A stretch of 40,666 nt of DNA, from NCBI RefSeq assembly GCF_003337415.1, contig NZ_QPJT01000034.1, forward strand, positions 1 through 40,666, given 5' to 3'. Position 1 is the first letter of the stretch, and the number at the start of each line of letters is the position of its first letter. This DNA comes from Anaerobacterium chartisolvens (GTDB lineage: Bacteria; Bacillota; Clostridia; Acetivibrionales; DSM-27016). Of the stretch, positions 16,780 through 24,949 are shown one piece after another. A program made the position numbers and the translations under genes. The notes under the pieces are model-generated. The model did not search any database. It saw only the letters and a program-made list of their open reading frames with translations, and was not told the origin of the DNA.

Positions 16780-18240
16780 ATGCTTTTAAAAAAACGCTTA
16801 ATTATTTCAAACGCCGCAATTTTTATAATCCCTGTTTTAGTGACAATCGCTTCTGCGCTTGTTCTTGTTTTCATTTCCTCAAGATTTTTAAATATAGATA
16901 TAGGCCATAGGAATATGAAAAGCATGACACAGCAGCAGTATAACCTGTTTAAGGAGGACAGCAGCTTTATTCAGATGAACTGCGATATGCTTGGAGAAGG
17001 AGATTTTCAGGATTATATTTCCTCAAGATTCACCGCTTTAAATGCCGGCATTATAGCGCTAAAAAAGAATGAGGTAATATATTCGACAGAAGACTTCAGC
17101 AAAATAGATATAGAAAAGCTTCTGGCTAAAGGAGCAGATCAGCTTTTCAGCAGCTCAGTAACTTTAAACGGCAGCTCGTATATAATGAGGGTGGTTCCCC
17201 TTATTTTTAAGGATGGGGCAAACGGCAATGCAATACTGCTTGCGGCTGTGGATAAAGGGGATAAGCTGATGGAGTATATAATAATTTTTACAGCTGTTAT
17301 TTTTATCGCCTCATTTTTATTGACAAACACCATGCTTTCGTTTGTGCTGTCAAAAAGCATATCAAGCCCCTTAAGAAGGCTTAAGAGGGCCGCAAGTGAA
17401 ATAAGCCGCGGAAATCTTGCATATGAAATAATTGAGGAAGGTGATGAGGAGATAAGCGAGCTTTGCCGATCATTTGAGCAAATGAGGCTAAAGCTCAAGG
17501 ATTCCGTCCATACTCAGATAAAATATGATGAAAACAGGAAAATGCTGATATCCAGCATCTCCCATGATCTCAAAACACCCATAACCTCAATAAAAGGATA
17601 TATAGACGGAATACTTGACGGAGTTGCAAACACTCCTGAAAAAGTCAATAAATACTTAAAAACCATATATTCAAAAGCCTCCCAGATGGATATAATGATA
17701 GATGACCTGCTTTTATACTCAAAGCTTGACTTAAGCCAGATGCCTTTTAATTTTGAAAAAACAGACCTCGTAAAATATTTTACCGATTGCGTTATAGAGT
17801 GCAGGCCTGAATTGGAAAAGGCAGGTATAGAGCTTAGCTTTTCCAACATGCTTCCAACAGCGGCAGAGGTTCTTATAGACAGGGAGAAGCTAAGGAGAGT
17901 AGTGACTAATATAATTGATAACGCACAAAAGTATATGGATAAGCCCAACGGAAAAATTTCCATAATGCTGAGGAGCACAAAATCCAGTACAGTTATTGAA
18001 ATAAGCGACAACGGTCCAGGTATATCAAAAGACCATCTATCGCACATATTCGACAGGTTCTACCGCGCGGACCTTTCAAGAAGCAGGGTAAACGGAAGCG
18101 GCCTGGGCCTTGCTATAGCAAAACAAATAATAGAAGGGCATGGCGGAAGAATATGGGCTAAAAGCCGGGAAAATGAGGGTACAAGCATAATAATTTCACT
18201 AAAAAGGCAAATTGGGGAGGCAGGGGACTTAAGCTTATGA
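16780..18240 (+). CDS. HAMP-containing sensor histidine kinase
   Basis: The 486-aa kinase has membrane segments at about 10-32 and 166-188, an extracellular sensor of about 130 residues, HAMP (about 188-240), HisKA with ISHDLKTPITS (His262) and a HATPase domain (N box DNAQKYMD, G1 DNGPGIS, F box DRFYRA, G2 GSGLGLAIAK). It lies 11 bp behind the permease gene and overlaps the regulator gene by 4 nt (ATGA), so all four genes probably form one operon. It likely senses stress relieved by the ABC exporter. Confidence 0.92.
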   Translation: MLLKKRLIISNAAIFIIPVLVTIASALVLVFISSRFLNIDIGHRNMKSMTQQQYNLFKEDSSFIQMNCDMLGEGDFQDYISSRFTALNAGIIALKKNEVIYSTEDFSKIDIEKLLAKGADQLFSSSVTLNGSSYIMRVVPLIFKDGANGNAILLAAVDKGDKLMEYIIIFTAVIFIASFLLTNTMLSFVLSKSISSPLRRLKRAASEISRGNLAYEIIEEGDEEISELCRSFEQMRLKLKDSVHTQIKYDENRKMLISSISHDLKTPITSIKGYIDGILDGVANTPEKVNKYLKTIYSKASQMDIMIDDLLLYSKLDLSQMPFNFEKTDLVKYFTDCVIECRPELEKAGIELSFSNMLPTAAEVLIDREKLRRVVTNIIDNAQKYMDKPNGKISIMLRSTKSSTVIEISDNGPGISKDHLSHIFDRFYRADLSRSRVNGSGLGLAIAKQIIEGHGGRIWAKSRENEGTSIIISLKRQIGEAGDLSL

Positions 18241-18932
18241 AAAAAATACTTATAATTGAAGACGATCAGGGAATAGCCGAATTACAAAGAGATTATCTTG
18301 AGGTGGCAGGCTTTTCGGTAAAAATATGTTCCGACGGCATATCGGGTATGCAGAGCATCCAGGACGAAGAGCACGATCTGATAATATTGGATATAATGCT
18401 TCCCGGAATGGATGGCCTGAAAATACTTCAAAACGTACGGGATGAAAAGGATGTACCCATTTTGCTGGTATCTGCAAAGAAGGATGAGATAGATAAAATA
18501 AAAGGCTTCGGACTTGGCGCCGATGATTATATAACAAAGCCGTTCCTGCCGGGAGAGCTTGTCGCCAGAGCAACCGCCCATATAGAAAAATATGAGAGGC
18601 TTAAAAACAAGTACGGGAGCAGCAGCAAGGGACTCACTCTTAATATACGCGGGCTTGAAATACAAAGGGACTCCAGAAGGGTATTTGTAAACGGAAAGGA
18701 AGTGAATCTTGCACAAAAAGAATTTGAGCTTCTGTGCTTTATGGCGCAGAATCCAAACAGGGTATTTGACAGGGAATTTTTGTTTGAAAAAATATGGGGC
18801 TTGGATTCGCTAGGAGACACTTCAACCGTCACAGTACATGTTGCCAGAATACGGGAAAAAATTGAAGCAAATCCTTCCAATCCCCAATACATTGAAACAG
18901 TTTGGGGCGCAGGCTACAGATTCAGGGCCTAG
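18237..18932 (+). CDS. OmpR/PhoB family response regulator
   Basis: The 231-aa regulator has a receiver domain (acidic pair EDD at 8-10, phosphoacceptor Asp52 in ILDIMLPGMDG, Thr/Ser in LLVSAKK and Lys in DYITKPF) and a C-terminal winged helix (TVTVHVARIREKIE, YIETVWGAGYRF). It is the cognate partner of the overlapping kinase gene and probably drives the ABC operon. It ends 18 bp from the convergent NdpA gene, with no visible terminator. Confidence 0.93.
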   Translation: MKKILIIEDDQGIAELQRDYLEVAGFSVKICSDGISGMQSIQDEEHDLIILDIMLPGMDGLKILQNVRDEKDVPILLVSAKKDEIDKIKGFGLGADDYITKPFLPGELVARATAHIEKYERLKNKYGSSSKGLTLNIRGLEIQRDSRRVFVNGKEVNLAQKEFELLCFMAQNPNRVFDREFLFEKIWGLDSLGDTSTVTVHVARIREKIEANPSNPQYIETVWGAGYRFRA

Positions 18933-18950
18933 AGCCTCCGCCCCGGCCTG

Positions 18951-19970
18951 CTATACGTCGGTTATTTTGCTTATATTTTTTATAATAATTGATATAGTAC
19001 CGTCAGGATTGTTTATAAATTCAACCTTCTGTGCATCATTATAAAAGTTAACAGGGAGGTTGATTTCTATTCCTGTATCTGTCCTTATTTTCTGCCTGCG
19101 GAAATTTTTCTCGGCAGCAGTCTCGCTGACCTTTACTATTCTCTCTTCAAGCCCAGCCCTCTCAACATGCTCTATATAGCTCTTTTGCAGGTCATGATTG
19201 CCGCTGAAGGCATTTTCGGCCACCTCTATGACATTTATGCCGTTATTCTCATCAATGCTGTCGGACACCGCCCTTCTGATTTCGGCAGTCTTTGCAAAGT
19301 CATCCTCAAAGAATTCCTTTCTGAAGTTTTCAGTAGCCTTTTTAAATATCTTGAGCTTTTCCTTTCCGGATAAGCTGCTTGTGCAGTTTAGAAAGAGATT
19401 TGAAATATAAAACGCCTTTTCTCCGTTTATATCATATTTTTTTTCAATAAGGCTTATATCCATATTTTGAAGGTTTATCAATATACACTCCTCTATTTTC
19501 TGTCCCTCGGGGGCCAATGCTGTTTTCTGCTTTATTATAGAGTTTACGGCTCCCTTATCAATAGCTGTTACGTAGTGTATATAAGAATTCCTGTAATTGA
19601 GCTTTAAAATTCCCAGATGCATTATACCATCCATTTCAAGCAGGCAGCACAGCATATCTGCAGAGGGTATATCGGCATTTTTTTTCATAATGCCAAAAAA
19701 GATACCTGCCAGCTCACATGTACCCTCCTTAAAATACTCATTATTGTATGCAATTTCCCTGCAAATTTCCCGCACTCTGTTTGTCTCACCGGTAAAGCTT
19801 GAAGATTTCAGTCCTTCATCCTTAAGTATTTTAATTACATGCTTTTGTACAAACTCGTCTATCTCACTGTCCTCAGGATGCTCCCCTTCCGAAAGCAACG
19901 GCATATGCAAATTGCCGTCAAGTATATGTACAATAAGCTTTTTAACTGAAACTGTGGTTTCTCCGCCCAT
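18951..19970 (-). CDS. Nucleoid-associated protein, NdpA/YejK family
   Basis: The 339-aa protein resembles the 37-kDa nucleoid-associated (NdpA) family: an N-terminal KKLIVHILD segment, the middle GILKLNYRNSYIHYV region, and a C-terminal IRTDTGIEINLPV...FINNPDGTISIIIKN (key runs). The exact role in Gram-positive bacteria is unclear. It has no membrane segment. Start ATG 19970 follows GGGAGATATTAT. It appears monocistronic, convergent with the response regulator. Confidence 0.75.
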   Translation of the reverse strand: MGGETTVSVKKLIVHILDGNLHMPLLSEGEHPEDSEIDEFVQKHVIKILKDEGLKSSSFTGETNRVREICREIAYNNEYFKEGTCELAGIFFGIMKKNADIPSADMLCCLLEMDGIMHLGILKLNYRNSYIHYVTAIDKGAVNSIIKQKTALAPEGQKIEECILINLQNMDISLIEKKYDINGEKAFYISNLFLNCTSSLSGKEKLKIFKKATENFRKEFFEDDFAKTAEIRRAVSDSIDENNGINVIEVAENAFSGNHDLQKSYIEHVERAGLEERIVKVSETAAEKNFRRQKIRTDTGIEINLPVNFYNDAQKVEFINNPDGTISIIIKNISKITDV

Positions 19971-20033
19971 ATAATATCTCCCGTCTGAAAAATTTCTTTA
20001 GCAATCTATATTATATGGGTAAACAGCATATTT

Positions 20034-20201
20034 TTAAATACCCTCATCATTGATTTTATAGTATTTGTTAAGCAGAGTATCAAGCCTTTGGCTTGCCGCG
20101 GTAATGTCAGGATCCACCAATTCGCTTTTTTCATGTATCAGCAAATTTAAGGTCTTCTTCATGCTTTCAATTTCATTTTCAAGCTCTTTTCTTTTTTCCA
20201 T
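20034..20201 (-). CDS. Spo0E-like aspartyl-phosphate phosphatase
   Basis: I choose ATG 20201 (55 aa) because GGTGAGG lies just upstream; the ATG at 20225 has no binding site. The protein is a short helical hairpin with the family signature SQRLDTLLNKYY near its C-terminus. Family members remove phosphate from Spo0A and delay sporulation. Gene symbol is withheld because clostridial genomes carry several paralogues. Confidence 0.82.
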   Translation of the reverse strand: MEKRKELENEIESMKKTLNLLIHEKSELVDPDITAASQRLDTLLNKYYKINDEGI

Positions 20202-20304
20202 CAAACCCTCACCACTCTGAATCATATTTTTTGAATTACAGAATTTTCAGCTCAGGTTATTTTCTGTTGAATAAGTAATTTATATACTTAATATTAAATT
20301 TTTA

Positions 20305-20718
20305 TTATACTATTCCTCTCGAATTAAAGTGCTCCTTGTAGTTAATGTCTACTTTAAGGATATGGGCCGAAATCCAATCTGCTACGAATTCAATCATCTT
20401 CATTACGGAATTGCTCTGGTCTTCCTCCATGTCCATTTTTTCCAGCCTCTTAATCTTTTTTATAAAAAAATCATGCTCTATTTTATGAGTCTCATAGTCC
20501 TTGTAATTGCTTTCAAGCATGAGTTTTTCCTCATAAGCAAAATGATATACCGTATACTCCTCAAGCTCATTAATAATTGCCACTATTTCGTCATAGTGGT
20601 CATATTCATCCTTTAAAGACGCTAAGTCATACAGCCTCGCCGCTATTTCAAAAAGCTTTTTATGCTGATTGTCTATTTCCTCAATATTGCAGCTATAGTT
20701 AGCCTTCCATTCAAACAT
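20305..20718 (-). CDS. Bacteriohemerythrin
   Basis: The 137-aa four-helix protein has all diiron ligands: His19 (NQHKKLF), His59 and Glu63 (YHFAYEEKLM), His78 and His82 (HKIEHDFF), His119 and Asp124 (AHILKVD). It binds O2 or buffers iron, and in anaerobes is thought to help oxygen tolerance. I take ATG 20718, 8 nt after GGGAG; a GTG two codons earlier is too close to that site. It is probably monocistronic. Confidence 0.92.
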   Translation of the reverse strand: MFEWKANYSCNIEEIDNQHKKLFEIAARLYDLASLKDEYDHYDEIVAIINELEEYTVYHFAYEEKLMLESNYKDYETHKIEHDFFIKKIKRLEKMDMEEDQSNSVMKMIEFVADWISAHILKVDINYKEHFNSRGIV

Positions 20719-20830
20719 AGGCACTTCTCCCTTATAATCAATCTATTCTATGGGCATTATAAATTTAATTACCCATTTGTCTTTATATTCAAACAACAAA
20801 TCCGATATATTTATACCTGAAATTGTAAAT

Positions 20831-20872
20831 AAAACGGGTGGCTCTGCCTTAAGCAGTGCGCCACCCGTTTTT
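20831..20872 (-). terminator. Terminator downstream of htrA
   Basis: AAAACGGGTGGC (20831-20842) pairs with GCCACCCGTTTT (20860-20871), with an inner CTGCCTTAAGCAG hairpin. The A/T flanks allow it to act in both directions; it lies 14 bp past the htrA stop codon. Confidence 0.85.
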
Positions 20873-20885
20873 AACAGTACCGTCT

Positions 20886-22088
20886 TTATTTCTCCTCGGA
20901 AAATGTCAGCTTGAGATTTTGCTTTTTGCCGTCTCTCACGATTACTATATCCACCGTGTCCCCCGCTTTGTACTTCTTTTTGATAGTATCCACATCCTTC
21001 ATTGTTTTGACTTCCTTTCCCGCAAGGCTTACAAGCACGTCACCCTTCTTTAAACCGGCATTATACGCCCCGCTTCCCCGAGACACCTCCGTTATATAAA
21101 TACCTATGGGTATATTGTAAATCTGAGAGAACACCTCCGTTATTTCATTTCCACCTATTCCAATCATGGGCCTTCCCTTAACATAGCCGAACATTATAAG
21201 CTGATCTACAATAGGCTTGGCAATGTTGATGGGTATCGCAAACCCCAGCCCCTCTACTCCCGACACCGAAATCTTTGCGGTATTTATGCCTATGACCTTT
21301 CCTTGTGAATTGAGCAATGCCCCTCCGCTGTTTCCGGGATTTATGGCGGCATCGGTTTGTATAAGCGTAAGTGTGTTATCTCCTATCGTAACAGTACGAT
21401 TCATGGCGCTTACTATTCCCGATGTAACCGAACCCATAAACTCTATTCCCAGCGGATTGCCTATTGCCACGGCGAGCTCTCCTACCTGAAGCTTAGAGGA
21501 GTCCCCCAGCTCTGCTGGGGTTATGTCGTCCAGATTGATTTTTATCACAGCCAGATCGTTCTGGCTGTCTCCCCCTATAAACTCTGCCTCTACCTGTCTT
21601 TTATCGTGGAGAAATACCTCGAGAGTTGTTCTATTGCTTATTCCGCTTTTAGGGTCTGCATTGGATACCACATGATAGTTTGTCATTATATAGCCATCCT
21701 CGCTTATAATAACCCCCGAGCCCTCTCCCGAAGATGACGGTATATCATAAAATCTGCTCGACTGGCTTGCTACCGTCGTTCTTATTCCTACAATTGAGGG
21801 ACTGGCCTTTTTGGCTATTGAGGTAACGGAGGAGCCTTGCGAAAGAACATCATTAAGGGCAATATTTCCCGAGGGATTGCTCACCTTTGTCACACCTGAT
21901 GCACTTGCCGAAGCAGTATTCCTGACCTCTTCCAGCTCACCTGAAAATTTGGAATATAAAGCTCCACCTACAGCAGCACTCGTAACCAGAGAGGTAATAA
22001 GCATTAAGCATATGTAAGTAAAAATTTTGGGGCCTCTCCTTTGTCTCGGCCTGAAATTATTATACTCCCAATTATTATACCCGTTCAT
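20886..22088 (-). CDS. htrA: HtrA/DegP-type serine protease with PDZ domain
   Basis: The 400-aa protein has a short cytoplasmic tail, one membrane anchor (about 21-43), a trypsin-like domain with catalytic His139 (TNYHVVS), Asp178 (SQNDLAV) and Ser254 (NPGNSGGALL), and one PDZ domain (about 300-395: GIYITEVSRGSGAYNAGLKKGD, key run SGAYNAGLKKGDVLVS). It degrades misfolded proteins outside the membrane. I take ATG 22088, behind AAGGAGG; a TTG two codons earlier lies inside the spacing. Its promoter region carries 11-bp-spaced direct repeats in place of a -35 box, so activation by a response regulator is likely. Confidence 0.94.
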   Translation of the reverse strand: MNGYNNWEYNNFRPRQRRGPKIFTYICLMLITSLVTSAAVGGALYSKFSGELEEVRNTASASASGVTKVSNPSGNIALNDVLSQGSSVTSIAKKASPSIVGIRTTVASQSSRFYDIPSSSGEGSGVIISEDGYIMTNYHVVSNADPKSGISNRTTLEVFLHDKRQVEAEFIGGDSQNDLAVIKINLDDITPAELGDSSKLQVGELAVAIGNPLGIEFMGSVTSGIVSAMNRTVTIGDNTLTLIQTDAAINPGNSGGALLNSQGKVIGINTAKISVSGVEGLGFAIPINIAKPIVDQLIMFGYVKGRPMIGIGGNEITEVFSQIYNIPIGIYITEVSRGSGAYNAGLKKGDVLVSLAGKEVKTMKDVDTIKKKYKAGDTVDIVIVRDGKKQNLKLTFSEEK

Positions 22089-22172
22089 ATACAAAACCTC
22101 CTTATATAAGCACCTTGCATATTTGACAAGGCACCTTTTTTAATTCTATTATCTTATCTTGATTTTAATATT

Positions 22173-22235
22173 ATTATAGGAAATTTTTATGAAGATTTGA
22201 TGAAAAATCTATGAATACTTTGTTAAGACTTTGTT
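22173..22235 (-). promoter_or_regulatory. htrA promoter with 11-bp-spaced direct repeats
   Basis: The -10 box TATAAT lies at 22178-22173 (- strand). No -35 consensus exists 17 bp upstream. Instead TTCAT occurs at 22193-22189, 22204-22200 and 22215-22211, exactly 11 bp apart. Beyond it AACAAAGT occurs twice, 22224-22217 and 22235-22228, also 11 bp apart. One-turn spacing is typical of OmpR-family activator sites. Confidence 0.6.
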
Positions 22236-22250
22236 GCCTTAAAGAAAAGC

Positions 22251-22277
22251 GGCAGCATATAGTAAAAACATGCTGCC
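22251..22277 (-). terminator. Terminator of the small HTH gene
   Basis: GGCAGCAT (22251-22258) and ATGCTGCC (22270-22277) form an 8-bp stem. On the - strand GCTTTTCTTT follows. It lies about 95 bp past the stop codon of the small HTH gene. Confidence 0.6.
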
Positions 22278-22371
22278 CCCTATGACATATCTATTCTTAA
22301 AGCCGTTCACCAAAATTCCGGAAGCAAATCAAAGTGACCTGCATTCCAAAAAAAGGGTCTATCGTACTGTA

Positions 22372-22581
22372 CTAAATATCTATATAGGTGTTAAAATCCA
22401 GTCCCCTCATCCTGCAAAATTTCATGACAGCTCCAACCACCTTTTTGCCTCCGCCAACGCCTGTATTCATGACCCGGTATAACTGTGAAGGATTAATATC
22501 CAGCTCTCTGGCAAACCTGTTATAGTTGTCGTCGCAATAGGTGTTCATCAGTTCGCGCAATTTTTCTCTTTTAATTTCCAT
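22372..22581 (-). CDS. Small HTH-like putative DNA-binding protein
   Basis: The 69-aa protein contains NRFARELDINPSQLYRVMN (about residues 21-39), spaced like a XRE-type helix-turn-helix, and little else (GGGKKVVGAVMKFC follows). Start ATG 22581 has GGGAGAGG 8 nt upstream, and a TTGACA/TACTAT promoter reads toward it. It is divergent from agrB, so it could regulate the agr locus or itself; that is positional inference. Confidence 0.72.
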   Translation of the reverse strand: MEIKREKLRELMNTYCDDNYNRFARELDINPSQLYRVMNTGVGGGKKVVGAVMKFCRMRGLDFNTYIDI

Positions 22582-22698
22582 ATCATACCTCTCCCAAAAT
22601 ACTTCGATTTCAAAAATTATTATATTATATACTTAAAAAAATGTATAATATTTATAAAGAATCAGATTTCACCCCATATAAACCTTATTTTTATTATA

Positions 22699-22727
22699 AT
22701 AGTATACATCTTGTAATTATATGTCAA
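22699..22727 (-). promoter_or_regulatory. Promoter of the small HTH gene
   Basis: On the - strand TTGACA (22727-22722), 17 nt, TACTAT (22704-22699). The transcript leader would be about 110 nt. The agrB promoter on the + strand in the same AT-rich interval (22582-22872) is not clear to me. Confidence 0.55.
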
Positions 22728-22872
22728 TAGAATTTTGATATTTTTTTCATTTAAATGCTTATTTCTATTATCTAAAGTTTATATCGACATATTTAGCAAT
22801 AATTTTTATGTTTTAGAAAAAATTAATAGCTTTTTTAATAAAACTGTAATATTATTATATAAGGTGATGTTT

Positions 22873-23469
22873 ATGATTAAAATAACTTACATAAGTGAAG
22901 CTGTAACAGCCGCTATAAAAAGAAACATTACTATTGATGATACAAAAGCAGAGCAAATTGAATATGGAATTTATATGGCTGTCTCAGAGGTCATAAAGCT
23001 TTCCATATTGATTATTATATCTCTTTTTTTAGGCATATTCCAGTATGTGATTTTAGCCACGGTAATCTTTGGAACACACCGCAGTTTTATCGGCGGAGTC
23101 CATGCCAAAACACATATAGGATGCTTTCTCATGCATTCCGGCATAATGCTGGGTGCCGTGTACGCTTCTCTGCTTGTCGAAATTGATAAATTTATTTTGC
23201 TTCCTCCCTCATTTCTGTTTTGTATGATAATAATTTATATATATGCTCCCGCCGATATTTTAAATAAGCCTGTAGTCAGTAAAAAGCAAAGAAAAAGACT
23301 TCGTACAGGCGGATTCATATTTATGTCTCTGGTTTTTGCGGCAGCCTTGATAGTTCCGCAGGTTTACGCCAGAGTGTTGATTTTTGTCAGTGTTGCAGAG
23401 TGTATAACCATGCTCCCCATGGTTTATAGAATAACAGGTAATGAATATGGAGGAAAGGAGGTCAATTAA
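22873..23469 (+). CDS. agrB: AgrB-type pheromone-processing membrane protease
   Basis: I choose ATG 22873 (198 aa) behind AAGGTGA; the open frame upstream to 22735 is AT-rich and unsupported. The protein has the AgrB signature HRSFIGGVHAKTHIGC with catalytic His77 and Cys84, the same numbers as in Staphylococcus AgrB, and several membrane helices. It cleaves the C-terminal tail of AgrD and forms the thiolactone ring. The agrD gene starts 2 bp after its stop; the agrD binding site lies inside the agrB 3' end. Confidence 0.94.
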   Translation: MIKITYISEAVTAAIKRNITIDDTKAEQIEYGIYMAVSEVIKLSILIIISLFLGIFQYVILATVIFGTHRSFIGGVHAKTHIGCFLMHSGIMLGAVYASLLVEIDKFILLPPSFLFCMIIIYIYAPADILNKPVVSKKQRKRLRTGGFIFMSLVFAAALIVPQVYARVLIFVSVAECITMLPMVYRITGNEYGGKEVN

Positions 23470-23471
23470 AT

Positions 23472-23624
23472 ATGTCGAACAAAATACTCAGTAAAACAAA
23501 AATCCCTTTTTTAACTCTGGTTTCTGCCATAGCCATGCTTGTGGCCGCTTATTCCAGCTCCGCCTGCTTCCTTTGGTTTGCTCACCAGCCCAAGTGCCCG
23601 GCCTCATTGATTAAGCAGGACTAA
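23472..23624 (+). CDS. agrD: AgrD-type cyclic lactone autoinducer precursor
   Basis: The 50-aa ORF has AAAGGAGG upstream. It shows the full AgrD layout: a basic amphipathic leader (MSNKILSKTKIPF), a hydrophobic stretch (LVSAIAMLVAAYSSS), then the pheromone core and recognition tail ACFLWFAHQPKCPASLIKQD. The tail HQPKCP matches clostridial AgrD peptides (QPK/QPE-x-P). By analogy with the C. perfringens CLWFT ring, the mature signal is probably a thiolactone from Cys32 to about Ala37 (CFLWFA), one residue larger; the exact cut is inferred. Confidence 0.93.
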   Translation: MSNKILSKTKIPFLTLVSAIAMLVAAYSSSACFLWFAHQPKCPASLIKQD

Positions 23625-23625
23625 T

Positions 23626-23651
23626 AAAAAAGGGCTCAAAAGCCCTTTTTT
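23626..23651. terminator. Shared bidirectional terminator between agrBD and agrC
   Basis: AAAAAAGGGCT, loop CAAA, AGCCCTTTTTT. It serves both convergent units; the agrC stop codon (23636-23638) lies within it and agrD ends one base before it. Confidence 0.85.
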
Positions 23652-24949
23652 ATTATAATCTCCTGCTGGAACAGCTTTCCCTCTAAATGAGCGTTATTTA
23701 AAACAAATTTATTGTTTTTCAGCCTGTCCTTCACAATCCATAAGCCCATTCCTCTTCCCTGACCCTTTGAAGAATACCCTTTTTCAAAAATCTTCACAAT
23801 ATCAGGGGCCTGTGAAAAAGTATTTTTAATTACTATTCTTATATACTCCTCGTTTTCCTCTATGCTTAAATTGACATATTTCCCATTGCTCTCTGCGGCA
23901 GCTTCTATTGCATTATCCAGCAATATTCCCATAATCTCATATAAATCATACATCCTTATGTTTTTAATATCCTCAACCTCGCTATCGGCATCTATCTTAA
24001 ACTTAACCTCCAGACTCTCCGCATACTCCACCTTTGAAGCTATTACTCCATAAAGCCCTGCATTTTTTATATTAAGCGCGGTGGTGTCGTTAAGCTTATT
24101 ATTTGTTTCCATCACCTCATTAAAATACTCCATAAGCCTGTCATACTTGCCCATTTTAGCCAGAGCATATAACACATTTAAATTATTGTTGTAGCCATGC
24201 TTAAACCTTCTTAAATTATCAAGGGTTTTATCCAATGATTTATTATAAAATTTCTGCTGCTCAAGCTCAATTCTCTGCCTTTCAAACTTGGAGCTCATAT
24301 TAATATTATAAATCATGTATATAAGGTATGCGGCTATCAGAAATATCAATATCACAAAAGCGGGCGCCCTTGTCTCCAGCCCTACATTAAATATATAAAA
24401 CCACATAATGACAGCAACAATAACACAGGCTGTCGCAATAGATATTATTATAGGCTTAACGTTTTTAGGAAGATATATATACACCTTAAAGTATTTAAGA
24501 ATAATCAACATAACAAAGCTCATTGCACAGATAATTAAATTTGAAGAAACAAACGCAATGAAGTCATTAGGAGACGCAAACAGTATATTGCTCATATCAA
24601 ACATTTTTACATTCTTAAGCACCAAGTATGATATTCCCTCACACACTGCCAGAATTATTGCCAGCATCCCAAACAAAATGAAGCTTTTTTTATATTCTGT
24701 ATTTATTACATACCTTAACAAAAAAACCGAGGTGGAAAATAAAATAATTGTTTTTATAAATCCCAATTCCGGGTTTAAATATCTTGCGAAATGCGATCCG
24801 ACACCGTTTATTATTGCAAATGCCGTCAAAAAGAAGGCTACATCCTTTACTGTAAAGGTTCTGGAATAGAAAATCCTTACGAGGAGCAACAGCATAACTC
24901 CATAAACAGCAGTAAAAAGTATATTTGCAGTCAACATATCAAATCGCAT
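23636..24949 (-). CDS. agrC: AgrC-type sensor histidine kinase
   Basis: The 437-aa protein has six or seven N-terminal membrane helices (residues 5-215), a coiled linker, then an HPK10-type phosphoacceptor region (RFKHGYNNN, His251) and a GHKL ATPase domain (DNAIEAA, GYSSKGQGRGMGLWIVKD). This is the AgrC receptor architecture for cyclic peptides. Start ATG 24949 follows GAAGGAG and overlaps agrA by 11 nt. Its sensor should recognise the agrD product encoded on the opposite strand. Confidence 0.92.
   Translation of the reverse strand: MRFDMLTANILFTAVYGVMLLLLVRIFYSRTFTVKDVAFFLTAFAIINGVGSHFARYLNPELGFIKTIILFSTSVFLLRYVINTEYKKSFILFGMLAIILAVCEGISYLVLKNVKMFDMSNILFASPNDFIAFVSSNLIICAMSFVMLIILKYFKVYIYLPKNVKPIIISIATACVIVAVIMWFYIFNVGLETRAPAFVILIFLIAAYLIYMIYNINMSSKFERQRIELEQQKFYNKSLDKTLDNLRRFKHGYNNNLNVLYALAKMGKYDRLMEYFNEVMETNNKLNDTTALNIKNAGLYGVIASKVEYAESLEVKFKIDADSEVEDIKNIRMYDLYEIMGILLDNAIEAAAESNGKYVNLSIEENEEYIRIVIKNTFSQAPDIVKIFEKGYSSKGQGRGMGLWIVKDRLKNNKFVLNNAHLEGKLFQQEIIIKKGF

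Noticed and set aside
22735-22872. 46-residue N-terminal extension of AgrB
   Set aside because: The region is AT-rich, lacks a binding site, and the ATG at 22873 gives the usual AgrB length and His77/Cys84 numbering.
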